Shown: one piece after another, positions 1-7,677 of the stretch
Layout of the letters: every line of letters begins with the position of its first letter
Position numbering within the stretch: the stretch's first letter is position 1
From: Taibaiella sp.
GTDB lineage: Bacteria > Bacteroidota > Bacteroidia > Chitinophagales > Chitinophagaceae
Assembly (NCBI GenBank): GCA_016786705.1
Contig: JAEUVV010000009.1
Span: 124,001-188,000 of the forward strand
Reading direction: 5' to 3'
DNA: 64,000 bases
Notes under the pieces: model-generated
Databases searched by the model: none
Seen by the model: the letters and a program-made list of their open reading frames with translations, nothing else
What the model was told of the DNA's origin: nothing
Made by a program: the position numbers and the translations under genes

Positions 1-2428
1 AGCCCGGAATCAGGTTGCCCAGGCAATGATCATAAGGAGAGTTATTGCAATTGGTCATCCCGGTAACGTAGATAAAGTCGCCCTGGCTGACGATCCCCTG
101 CCCCTGGTCATAGGCGCCGGTGCTGCCCAGGCCGCCGAAAAAAGTAGCCCATTGCAATTGATCACTGCTGTTGAACGCGTAAATAAAATTATCTGTTTTG
201 CCTTCATCATAGCTGCCTGTGGCTGAAGCGGCATTAATGCTCTGCCAGTATGCCCCGTTTAACTGCACCGTAAAAGTAGGGTTGGCCATTGGGTCCAGGG
301 AGGTATACACAAATACCTGGTCTGCTTCATCAATCACCAGCCCGCTATTGCGCTGCTGCGGCTGGAAAAAATAATATGCCCCGGCAGGATAGGCATGCAG
401 CTTGGTAGCCCAGCTGAGCCTGAAGGACGGATCGAATTTTAACAATGCAGCCCCGGCCCTGTTCCATACCGAAGTCTCGTAATAGCCCAGGCCATTATTA
501 AAAGTAGGCACCTTGCCGGATGCATTTGCTGCAGAGGAGCTGGGCTCATAATGCCCTTCCACTACCTGCGACAATAAAACATACAAGTCCCCTTTGGAAT
601 TAACATCAATACCCCGAACTCCCAAAGCGGTCCCCAGCAAAGTGCTCCAGACAAGGCGCTTGTCTTCATCAAAACAGGAAATAAAAGCGCTTACAGAATT
701 ACACTTATTTTGAAAAAAACTGCCCGGGTAGTTAGCCAGGGGGAATTTATTAAGGCTATGCGTAAGCGCGGGAGAAGGATATTGATCCATGTTTTGAGAC
801 TGCGTAATGCCGCCAATGTATAATTTTCCTTTATGCACTTCCGAATAAGTGATCTCGTCTTCTTTATCCCCGCCAAAAAGCGTGCTCCACTTCAGCTGGA
901 TGCCGCCTTTGATACTGAGCTGCGCGATAAAGGCGTCATTCCCGTCCGTGTTCAGCACATTTTTAAAATAATAAGCATTCCCGGAGCATAAGGGGAACTG
1001 GCCCGATACCTGTGCAGCACAGGAATTGTTGAAACCGGGCATAGAAAATCCAGGCAAAAACAACAGGGAGCCCACAATGTACACATCGCCCTTTTCATGA
1101 TCGATTGCCAGGTCCTGGATCGACTCTGTCTTTTCCGAGCCAAAATAAGTATTATACTTAAGATGGCCACTCGTTTTGTCGAATGCGGCAATAAGCCCGT
1201 CACCCCGGTAAGTATTTGTATTGGCGCCCCCGGCATCATAGCCCTGTTTAAAGAAAGAAGCCGGCACAGTCACATCAACTACGTCATCAGAGGTGGTCAT
1301 TCCGGCCGCCCATAGATCGCCCATACGGCTTATTTCCCCATCTACTCCTTTATATACCTTCAGGGCAGTCAATTGATCTACCGATGAGCCCCCGTAATAG
1401 GTACACCAGTCACGTACCGTATTGGTAAACCTGGAGATACACCAGTCGCCCATATATGCAATACCCGCTGCCGGTTGTTCTTGTTGGCCCGGGGTTTCAG
1501 GAAAGCTAATTGCATATTGTGTCATGCCATGATAAACAGACCTGCTGTCCGCATCTATTTTACCGTCTTTTTGCTCGCCGGCATCACCGTAATATACGCT
1601 CCAGTCCAGGTTTTCCTGGGCCAAAGGTGTACCACCACCACTGCCACCTACCGCTATAACCAATGTATTGGCACTATTGTAGCTGCCGGTAAAAATATTC
1701 ACATTTCCACCCCCGCTATGGTTCCAGGCGGGCTGCCAGCTGAGTACGGTAGCCGTATTACTGGCATTATTGATCTCATAAGCATAGGCATTTGGAAAAC
1801 TCATTTCCCATGAGCCCAAGTACATTGATAATGTTGATGTTATAGCCGTGATGCTATCCTGCCCTTCAAACTGTAACCGGATACTTGCCGGATTTCCGCC
1901 CGGTTTTACCACAAAAAACATTTTAGGGCCATAGGCATTGCTGTATAAATGCACATCGATCTCCGGGAAAACATTTTCATAAACGACCCTGGCATAACCC
2001 CTGACATCTGTTATGCCCGGGCCACAATGCGGCAGGTAATAATTCAGGTAATCCTGTGATATTTCATAAGACTTTACCGTCGCGCAAGGTAAAGGCATAG
2101 CGGCGCTTCCGCGGCCTCCGGTATCTTTATCACAAATAAATTTCATATCAATCCTTCTCAGGGTGTCCGGTGCGGTCAGGCTTGTGTCCCCCGGTAGTAT
2201 ATCCCAAAAAGAAACCTTGTCCTGCATTAAAGCAATAGAAGGATATGTACGCTCGGTATAATACAATACATCATTACGGATACTACCCAGGTGATCGGTG
2301 AACTGGCCCTGGTTTTTATAGTAAAAACCGGAGTTAGACGGAGCTTCAGGCATTGGCTCTGGTAATAGACCTTGTCCGGAAACAATTACAGGCATCAGGC
2401 TAAGACACCATAAAAAAATTCTTTTCAT
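1..2428 (-). CDS. Secreted SBBP-repeat protein, 5' part (DUF7948-like N-terminus); 3' end outside window
   Basis: The minus-strand frame from ATG 2428 stays open to base 1, giving about 809 residues with no stop, so the gene runs off the window. It starts with a Sec signal peptide (MKRIFLWCLSLMPVIVSGQG). Residues about 25-280 begin 'FYYKNQGQFTDHLGSIRNDV' and resemble the DUF7948-type N-terminal domain of Bacteroidota surface proteins. From about residue 279 a W/Y-x-T-Y/F-x-G motif recurs every 80-90 residues (DWSVYYG, DWCTYYGG, LKYNTYFG, LKWSTLFGG, LVWSTLLG, LQWATFFGG), the hallmark of SBBP beta-propeller repeats. Proteins of this type usually end in a T9SS or gliding-motility C-terminal domain, which cannot be seen here. 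The substrate or ligand is unknown. Codon use and composition match the neighbours. Confidence 0.85.
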   Translation of the reverse strand, partial: MKRIFLWCLSLMPVIVSGQGLLPEPMPEAPSNSGFYYKNQGQFTDHLGSIRNDVLYYTERTYPSIALMQDKVSFWDILPGDTSLTAPDTLRRIDMKFICDKDTGGRGSAAMPLPCATVKSYEISQDYLNYYLPHCGPGITDVRGYARVVYENVFPEIDVHLYSNAYGPKMFFVVKPGGNPASIRLQFEGQDSITAITSTLSMYLGSWEMSFPNAYAYEINNASNTATVLSWQPAWNHSGGGNVNIFTGSYNSANTLVIAVGGSGGGTPLAQENLDWSVYYGDAGEQKDGKIDADSRSVYHGMTQYAISFPETPGQQEQPAAGIAYMGDWCISRFTNTVRDWCTYYGGSSVDQLTALKVYKGVDGEISRMGDLWAAGMTTSDDVVDVTVPASFFKQGYDAGGANTNTYRGDGLIAAFDKTSGHLKYNTYFGSEKTESIQDLAIDHEKGDVYIVGSLLFLPGFSMPGFNNSCAAQVSGQFPLCSGNAYYFKNVLNTDGNDAFIAQLSIKGGIQLKWSTLFGGDKEDEITYSEVHKGKLYIGGITQSQNMDQYPSPALTHSLNKFPLANYPGSFFQNKCNSVSAFISCFDEDKRLVWSTLLGTALGVRGIDVNSKGDLYVLLSQVVEGHYEPSSSAANASGKVPTFNNGLGYYETSVWNRAGAALLKFDPSFRLSWATKLHAYPAGAYYFFQPQQRNSGLVIDEADQVFVYTSLDPMANPTFTVQLNGAYWQSINAASATGSYDEGKTDNFIYAFNSSDQLQWATFFGGLGSTGAYDQGQGIVSQGDFIYVTGMTNCNNSPYDHCLGNLIPG

Positions 2429-2533
2429 CAGGTTATAATTTCAATTTGTTAAAGTTGCTCAAATATATAAAAAAGATGTATTATTTCAAGGAACCTGAAA
2501 TAATTGCCTGCAACAAAAGATTAATTTTTTCCG

Positions 2534-2565
2534 TTTCGCTATCCTGTACAATTAGCCTATTTTTG
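2534..2565 (+). promoter_or_regulatory. Bacteroidetes-type promoter for the cystathionine enzyme gene
   Basis: TATTTTTG at 2558-2565 is a perfect match to the -7 consensus TAnnTTTG. A weak -33 element (TTTC, 2534-2537) lies exactly 20 bases upstream. The predicted start at about 2570 leaves a 30-base leader before ATG 2603. Confidence 0.5.
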
Positions 2566-2602
2566 AACGTTTAAATTAAAAAATCAAAATCAGCTCAAAC
2601 AA

Positions 2603-3760
2603 ATGGCAAACAATAAGCAATACGGTATCGGAACCAACATGATTCATGCCGGGGTAACACCCGACCCAAGTACCGGCGCGATCATGACGCCCATCTTTCA
2701 AACCTCTACTTATGTGCAATCTGCCCCGGGCGAGCACCAGGGATATGATTATTCCAGGGCCGGTAACCCTACGCGCCAGGCGCTGGAAGATGCATTAGCC
2801 GGTATTGAGCATGGAAAATTCGGGCTGGCTTTCGGTAGTGGTGTTGCCGCTACAGATGCTGTTTTAAGGTTATTAGCTCCGGGCGATGAAATCATTGCCG
2901 CTAACGATATGTATGGGGGTACTTACCGCCTTTTTGAAAAGGTTTATGTAAAGTTTGGATTGAAATTTACCTATGTAGACATGAAGTCTGTCGATAACAT
3001 AGCAAATGCCATCACCCCAAACACCAAACTGATCTGGACAGAAACACCGACCAATCCCCTGATCAATATTACAGATATTGCCGCTGTAGCAGCCATCGCA
3101 AAAAAACATAATACGCTTTTGTGTGTAGACAATACCTTCGCCTCACCCTACCTGCAAAATCCATTAGACCTGGGTGCGGATATCGTAATGCACTCAGCTA
3201 CCAAGTACCTGGGCGGCCACAGTGATGTGGTTATGGGTGCCCTGATCGTTAATGATGAGCAATTAAGAGATGAGCTGTTCTTTATCCAGAAAAGCGTAGG
3301 CGCCGTACCGGGACCACAAGACTGCTTCCTGGTATTAAGAGGTATTAAAACCCTGCATGTACGTATGGACCGCCATTGTGAAAACGGGGCAAAAGTAGCG
3401 CATGCCTTAAAAAATAATGATAAAGTAGCTAAAGTATACTGGGCCGGCTTTGAAGACCACCCGGGCCATGAAATAGCCAAAAAACAAATGCGCAATTTCG
3501 GTGGAATGATCAGCTTTGAATTAAAAGATGACAGCCCTGAAAATGTAAAACGGGTACTATGCAGTACAAAACTGATCGCTTTGGCAGAAAGCCTTGGCGG
3601 TGTGGAATCCCTGATCAACCACCCGGCTACAATGACCCATGCTTCCATTCCAAGAGAAGAAAGAATCAAAAACGGCCTGAATGATGGCCTGATCCGCTTA
3701 AGCGTAGGTATTGAAGATGCTGCCGATCTTATTGAAGACCTGAACCAGGCTATAGGTTAA
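2603..3760 (+). CDS. Cystathionine gamma-synthase / gamma-lyase family PLP enzyme
   Basis: A 385-aa, full-length member of the Cys/Met metabolism PLP-dependent family (fold type I), acting in transsulfuration in the cytoplasm. Visible motifs are the substrate/phosphate-binding YSRxGNPT (residues 50-57), the FGSGVAA phosphate loop (77-83), VDNTFASP with the pyridine-binding Asp176, and SATKYLGGHSD with the Schiff-base Lys201. The C-terminus has the usual ESLGGVESLINHPATMTHA block. The sequence cannot by itself separate cystathionine gamma-synthase from gamma-lyase, or from O-acetylhomoserine-using relatives. There are no Met or Cys pathway neighbours to decide it. The ATG fits the promoter and the family's usual N-terminus. 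Confidence 0.93.
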   Translation: MANNKQYGIGTNMIHAGVTPDPSTGAIMTPIFQTSTYVQSAPGEHQGYDYSRAGNPTRQALEDALAGIEHGKFGLAFGSGVAATDAVLRLLAPGDEIIAANDMYGGTYRLFEKVYVKFGLKFTYVDMKSVDNIANAITPNTKLIWTETPTNPLINITDIAAVAAIAKKHNTLLCVDNTFASPYLQNPLDLGADIVMHSATKYLGGHSDVVMGALIVNDEQLRDELFFIQKSVGAVPGPQDCFLVLRGIKTLHVRMDRHCENGAKVAHALKNNDKVAKVYWAGFEDHPGHEIAKKQMRNFGGMISFELKDDSPENVKRVLCSTKLIALAESLGGVESLINHPATMTHASIPREERIKNGLNDGLIRLSVGIEDAADLIEDLNQAIG

Positions 3761-3802
3761 TCGTATTGGATTTTTCATGCCCGCTTACTTTTTAAATCAT
3801 AT

Positions 3803-5938
3803 ATGCAGTTCAACATTAGACCCATTTTTCTCGCCCTGCTCCTGCTCTTAGCTACCCTTGCAGGCTACAGCCAGCAGGTACCAGGCAGGACAGATAGCAG
3901 CAAAACAGCGTTTATAGAGATCCTGGAATCTAAGTATACCGATATTATGAAGGTCGGGAATGAAAATGTGACCAAGATCGTGGGCAATGTAAAGCTCAGG
4001 AGCGGCACAGATATTCTTTACTGCGACAGCGCCGTGCTGTACCAGGAAAAAAAAATCGCGGAAGCTTTTGGCAACGTATCTATTGAGCAGGCAGATGGCA
4101 CTACGGCATTTGCCGACTACCTGAAATATACCGGCGGATCCAAACTTGTTTATATGAAGGGAGATGTGGTACTCTCTGACCCCAAAGGCAATACGCTTTG
4201 GTCGGAGGAGGTAGACTATAATCTCTCTTCTAAAATAGGCAAATACTATAAAGACGGGACGCTACAGAACGAACAAACTGTTTTATCCAGCCGGCAGGGC
4301 GAGTATAACCTTAAGACAAAAGAGGCCCGCTTCAAAGGAGATGTGGTAGTAAACGACCCGGAGTATAATGCTACTTCAGAAGAACTGGGTTATAATACAG
4401 ACTCCCGCTTCGTGCGCTTTTTTGCGGACGCGATCGTGCAGAATGAAACTACGACCATGTTCCCGAAACCCGGAAGCACTTATGACGCGGAAAAAAAACA
4501 GGCCGTCTTTAAAGGCAGGTCTAACATCATCCACGAATCCCAGTTTATAGAAGGCGATGATATGAAGTACAACCAGGTAAGCGGTTGGGCCATTGCCAAA
4601 GGAAACGTGGTAGCGATAGATACCGCTGAAAAAGCCACGGTATGGGGTGGCTTGCTGACCTATAATGAGATTAGCGGCAAAATGATGGTTACGGATAAAC
4701 CGGTACTTAGAAGGTCGGGCGAGGAAGATACTGTTTACATGGTCGGGGATACCGTTTTCTCGGAGCCCATTGCCAACCTGGAGCGCCCCAACCCGGGGCC
4801 TGTAGATACTTCAAAACTCTACATGGACCAGCTTATCGAGCGCATGCAGCAGGGCATAGAGGTAGATAGCACAAAAATCCCTTTGCAAAACGATTCAACA
4901 CGTAGTCTTACTGATACCGCAATCAAGATCAGCGCAATAAAAGATACCCTGTCTGCTATTGATTCTTTAGCTATAATCGATAAAGAGGAGCTAGACACGG
5001 TAAAACCGGTATTGGAATTCCCGGATGAAGCGGAGCTCCCTGCTTTAGCAGAGGATGATCCGCAGCGTACCGATAGCAGCGCTATTGTATACATTGATAC
5101 CAGTATTGCAGACGGGGCAGACAGCAGCCGGGCAGACCGGGCCCGGCGGCCTAAAAATACGATCGGGAAAAACCCAGGCTCTAAAATTTATGATAAGAGC
5201 GATGCGGCAAAAGGAGATGAGGAAAATAAGCCGAGGTACTTCCTGGTTTATCATCACGCCAAAGTATTCAGTGATTCGGCCCAGGCTAAATGCGACAGCC
5301 TGCGCTATTCCCAGTCCGACTCTTTAATGATCCTGTACCGGGATCCCGTAGTCTGGGGCAGAGAAGCACAGGTACTTGGAGATACGATCTATGCCCTCCT
5401 GGACAGCAATAAGATCCATGAAGTATATGTGCCTAAAAACGCCATCCTGATCCAGCAGAACGGCCCTGAAGGAGCCGGAATGTTTGACCAGGTGCAGGGC
5501 AACAGGCTGCACGCGTTTTTTGTAAATAACGAGCTGGACTCTGCCCTTGCCTATCCCAATGCGGAAACGATCTATTTCCCTACCGATGAAGACAGCGCCT
5601 ACCTGGGCGCGTCCAAAGCCTCATCTGAACGATTGAAAATGCGCTTCAAAGAACGTAAAATCTGGCAGGTGCATTATCTTAAAGACTTTAAACAGGTCAT
5701 GACGCCCATGAAAGACGTAGCCCCGGCTAACTTCCGGCTAAGCCGTTTTAAATGGCGGGGAGCAGAAAAAGCCAAGGACCTGGACGCTTTCCTGGAAGGC
5801 ATACCCGAGGCCCGAAAAAAACAGGTTTTAGGTGATAAATATAAAGCCCCGGAAGGTGAAACAACAGAACCGGAGCTCACTGCTAAACCCGCGTCCCAAA
5901 AGGCCCCGGCAAAGAAGAAAGGTAAAAAGAAGCGCTGA
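3803..5938 (+). CDS. OstA/LptA-like outer-membrane lipopolysaccharide transport protein
   Basis: A 711-aa secreted protein with signal peptide (MQFNIRPIFLALLLLLATLA...). Residues about 45-330 are an OstA-like beta region: repeated short strands of the form 'GNVxLxxGxxxLxCDxAxxY' and 'xxxFxGxVxVxDPxYxxxS', as in LptA/LptD N-terminal domains that form a groove for LPS. Residues about 335-475 are a low-complexity stretch rich in Asp, Ser and Thr that interrupts the OstA pattern, which resumes at about 475 (YFLVYHHAKVFSDSAQAKCDS). The C-terminus is Ala/Pro/Lys-rich (KKKGKKKR). Bacteroidota often carry such large OstA_2-type proteins in place of a compact LptA. A role in LPS or outer-membrane assembly is inferred from the family. 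The gene lies 42 bases after the PLP enzyme and may be cotranscribed. Confidence 0.8.
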   Translation: MQFNIRPIFLALLLLLATLAGYSQQVPGRTDSSKTAFIEILESKYTDIMKVGNENVTKIVGNVKLRSGTDILYCDSAVLYQEKKIAEAFGNVSIEQADGTTAFADYLKYTGGSKLVYMKGDVVLSDPKGNTLWSEEVDYNLSSKIGKYYKDGTLQNEQTVLSSRQGEYNLKTKEARFKGDVVVNDPEYNATSEELGYNTDSRFVRFFADAIVQNETTTMFPKPGSTYDAEKKQAVFKGRSNIIHESQFIEGDDMKYNQVSGWAIAKGNVVAIDTAEKATVWGGLLTYNEISGKMMVTDKPVLRRSGEEDTVYMVGDTVFSEPIANLERPNPGPVDTSKLYMDQLIERMQQGIEVDSTKIPLQNDSTRSLTDTAIKISAIKDTLSAIDSLAIIDKEELDTVKPVLEFPDEAELPALAEDDPQRTDSSAIVYIDTSIADGADSSRADRARRPKNTIGKNPGSKIYDKSDAAKGDEENKPRYFLVYHHAKVFSDSAQAKCDSLRYSQSDSLMILYRDPVVWGREAQVLGDTIYALLDSNKIHEVYVPKNAILIQQNGPEGAGMFDQVQGNRLHAFFVNNELDSALAYPNAETIYFPTDEDSAYLGASKASSERLKMRFKERKIWQVHYLKDFKQVMTPMKDVAPANFRLSRFKWRGAEKAKDLDAFLEGIPEARKKQVLGDKYKAPEGETTEPELTAKPASQKAPAKKKGKKKR

Positions 5939-5985
5939 CCGTATTCAAATTTATAAAGACAGGCCGGTAACTTATACAGTTACGC

Positions 5986-6125
5986 CCTGAGGGTGTCTAA
6001 AAAGTAAAAATTCTTGTCACATTGAGTTTTTCTAAATGCGTCAAGAATTCATTATAAAATTTTTATATATTTCGACGGATCTCAATATGACAAATTTGGT
6101 CACCTTTTTAGACAACGCCTCCAGG
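5986..6125. repeat. Long imperfect palindrome, REP/MITE-like element 1
   Basis: The ends are inverted copies: CCTGAGGGTGTCTAAAAAG on the left matches the complement of CTTTTTAGACAACGCCTCCAGG on the right, and TTGTCACATTGAG faces CTCAATATGACAA. The arms are about 40 bases with few mismatches around an AT-rich centre. The inner motif TCGACGGATCTCAATATGACA is of the kind seen in extragenic palindromes of Bacteroidota. No ORF lies inside. Confidence 0.65.
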
Positions 6126-6305
6126 AATAAATCTACCTGTTAACATACTCATTTTTTATTATACGTTCTTTTGTCTTCATACAGGCAGCACCAAAAAATC
6201 AAGGCTCGAAAAAAATAGGCCACTCCATTATCAAAATTAAAAGCCGGCGCTATCGGACATTCAAAAGCTGACCTGGCCAAGCACATAGCTTAATGGATAT
6301 TCCAT

Positions 6306-6344
6306 CCGAAAATCGTCTTTGAAACCGATTTTCGGGTCTTTTTT
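6306..6344 (+). terminator. Hairpin with T-tract, possible terminator
   Basis: Perfect 10-bp stem CCGAAAATCG / CGATTTTCGG (6306-6315 and 6326-6335), a 10-base loop, then GTCTTTTTT. It could end read-through from the OstA-like gene, but at 370 bases downstream it may instead be part of a repeat element. Confidence 0.4.
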
Positions 6345-6347
6345 CCT

Positions 6348-6373
6348 CCACTTTTTGGACAAGCAAAAAGTGG
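6348..6373. repeat. Perfect short inverted repeat
   Basis: CCACTTTTTG (6348-6357) and CAAAAAGTGG (6364-6373) form a perfect 10-bp stem with a 6-base loop. It directly follows the preceding hairpin, so the two may belong to one compound palindromic element. Confidence 0.5.
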
Positions 6374-6417
6374 AAAAGAAACTGCTCCTACGCCATTTTT
6401 CCATAGGCCACTCCATC

Positions 6418-6565
6418 GTCCTCCTTTCGACTGTAATGTAATGAAGCTAAGGCTCCGGTCGGAATAACATATTTTTATTCGCTATACAATGATCATTTAT
6501 CACCTTTCAGTAATTAACCACGACAAGAGATTCCTCCACTACGCTTAAGCTGCAGTCGAAAGGAC
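6418..6565. repeat. Imperfect palindrome, REP-like element 2
   Basis: GTCCTCCTTTCGACTG (6418-6433) faces CAGTCGAAAGGAC (6553-6565). The right arm, with CCTCCACTACGC and CAGTCGAAAGG, has the same character as the other palindromes in this window (compare 47784-47887). No ORF lies inside. Confidence 0.5.
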
Positions 6566-6670
6566 GCAACAGACCTTTTGGACAGTTTATAAAACTGCTT
6601 CATTGATAACTGTTTATATAAACCAGCACCAAACAGATATTTTATTTCTCAATAAAAAAAATTAAAAAAC

Positions 6671-6701
6671 TTGCATTTCATTTTCTTTTGATGTAGCTTA
6701 G
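6671..6701 (+). promoter_or_regulatory. Promoter for the DUF434 leader transcript
   Basis: TTG at 6671-6673 is followed after 20 bases by TAGCTTAG (6694-6701), which matches 7 of 8 positions of TAnnTTTG. Spacing is ideal for the primary sigma factor of this phylum. It predicts a transcript start near 6707 and a leader of about 180 bases. Confidence 0.45.
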
Positions 6702-6706
6702 ACCTG

Positions 6707-6884
6707 AAAAAGCCCCGATTGGGCAGAATCGGGGCGGATAGACCTCATGGTGATAAGGTCTGTGATAGGGTTCTTAATGTTCACCTTAGCGGCTCACAAA
6801 TTATAAGACTCTTTAACAGCAAAAAAGGTTGGTAAATTTTTAAAGAATTATGGGAATTTCTCATAATTCTTTTTTTTGCATATC
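6707..6884 (+). promoter_or_regulatory. Structured 5' leader with intrinsic terminator ahead of the DUF434 gene (attenuator or riboswitch candidate)
   Basis: The leader holds a GC hairpin (GCCCCGAT 6712-6719 with ATCGGGGC 6728-6735), a second stem (AGACCT with AGGTCT, about 6740-6760), and a strong AT-rich terminator hairpin at 6842-6872 whose T-tract ends at 6877, seven bases before ATG 6885. TCTTTAA (6810-6816) is complementary to TTAAAGA (6840-6846), so it could open the base of the terminator as an anti-terminator. The layout is that of a transcription-attenuated leader. I do not recognise the aptamer as any known riboswitch class. The alternative is an independent small RNA that ends at this terminator. 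Confidence 0.45.
6842..6877 (+). terminator. Intrinsic terminator immediately before a start codon
   Basis: AAAGAATTATG (6842-6852) pairs perfectly with CATAATTCTTT (6862-6872), with further pairing possible in the loop, followed by Ts through 6877. Its position between a promoter and ATG 6885 is what makes it notable. Confidence 0.7.
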
Positions 6885-7604
6885 ATGAATAACAGGAACA
6901 GGGGTAAAAATTCAGGTGATGACCAGTTATTTGGTTCAGAAAAAACAGTAAAAATATTACAGGAGGCCATCCGGGATATGCACTATTTACTATCCAGGGG
7001 CTTTGCGGAAAATGCTTCAGCTGCACTGGTAGGCAACAGATACCGGCTACGCGCCCGACAGATACAAATGATAAAAGCGGCTTCGGCAGGTGAACAAGAG
7101 CTCAATGCACGTAAAATCAAAAAAGTTGAAGCGAAAGCATTAGCCGGAAAGACTATCTATATTGACGGCTTTAACCTGCTCATTCTTTTAGAAAGTTTAC
7201 TATCCGGGGCCTATATCTTTAAAGGCTGTGACGGCTGCTACCGCGACCTCTCCAGCGTACACGGCAGTTATAAAAGGGTGCAGCAGACAAACCACTCTAT
7301 AGAATTGGTAGCGCTTTTTCATCAACAGGTTGCCGTATCTAAAATCGTCTGGATATTTGACAAACCGGTTTCTAATAGCGGCCGCTTAAAACAATTGCTA
7401 CTTGAATATGCACAGGAGCGACAATTAAACTGGGAAGTTTACCTGGAATTTAACCCGGATAGATACCTGGCCGCAGTCCCGGAAACCATTATTTCCTCTG
7501 ATGCCTGGATCCTGGACCATTGCACGTCCTGGTTTAACCTACCGGATTACCTGGTCCATGGCGAAAGGCTGGCAATAAATTTAGTAGACACATTTAAAGC
7601 GTAA
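6885..7604 (+). CDS. DUF434/DUF5616 family protein (PIN-like)
   Basis: 239 aa from ATG 6885; a TTG nine bases upstream lies in the terminator T-tract and is less likely. An N-terminal helical segment (residues about 20-60, 'AIRDMHYLLSRGF...ALVGNRYRL') matches DUF434. The rest contains YIDGFNLL, KIVWIFDKPVSNSG and SSDAWILD, whose spaced Asp residues resemble a PIN/NYN-like nuclease core. It fits the COG2454 type of uncharacterised conserved protein. Function is unknown; a nucleic-acid or nucleotide role is only an inference from the Asp motifs. It is a single gene, convergent with the HPPD gene, and is probably controlled by the structured leader in front of it. Confidence 0.75.
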   Translation: MNNRNRGKNSGDDQLFGSEKTVKILQEAIRDMHYLLSRGFAENASAALVGNRYRLRARQIQMIKAASAGEQELNARKIKKVEAKALAGKTIYIDGFNLLILLESLLSGAYIFKGCDGCYRDLSSVHGSYKRVQQTNHSIELVALFHQQVAVSKIVWIFDKPVSNSGRLKQLLLEYAQERQLNWEVYLEFNPDRYLAAVPETIISSDAWILDHCTSWFNLPDYLVHGERLAINLVDTFKA

Positions 7605-7621
7605 CATAAGCAGACTATTGT

Positions 7622-7667
7622 ATACAAAGTAAACCGCCGGCAAAATTGCCGGCGGTTTACTTTGTAT
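7622..7667. terminator. Bidirectional terminator, perfect 22-bp stem
   Basis: 7622-7643 and 7646-7667 are perfect complements around a 2-base centre, with GC core CCGCCGGCAA/TTGCCGGCGG. It lies between the convergent DUF434 and HPPD genes and can stop transcription from both sides. Confidence 0.85.
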
Positions 7668-7677
7668 GTACTTTGGC

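Larger units (their letters stand above)
6126..6670. other. Gene-free interval rich in inverted repeats
   Basis: I see no credible coding region. It contains the two hairpins at 6306-6373, the third palindrome at 6418-6565, and a 14-base direct repeat ATAGGCCACTCCAT (near 6214 and 6403) suggesting repeated insertion or duplication of the same extragenic element. Confidence 0.6.

Noticed and set aside
1475..1813. 112-aa plus-strand ORF
   Set aside because: Opposite strand of the partial SBBP-repeat gene; no signal or domain.
6707..6877. 6S or other known small RNA
   Set aside because: I cannot align it to any known class from the sequence alone, so it is listed only as a structured leader.
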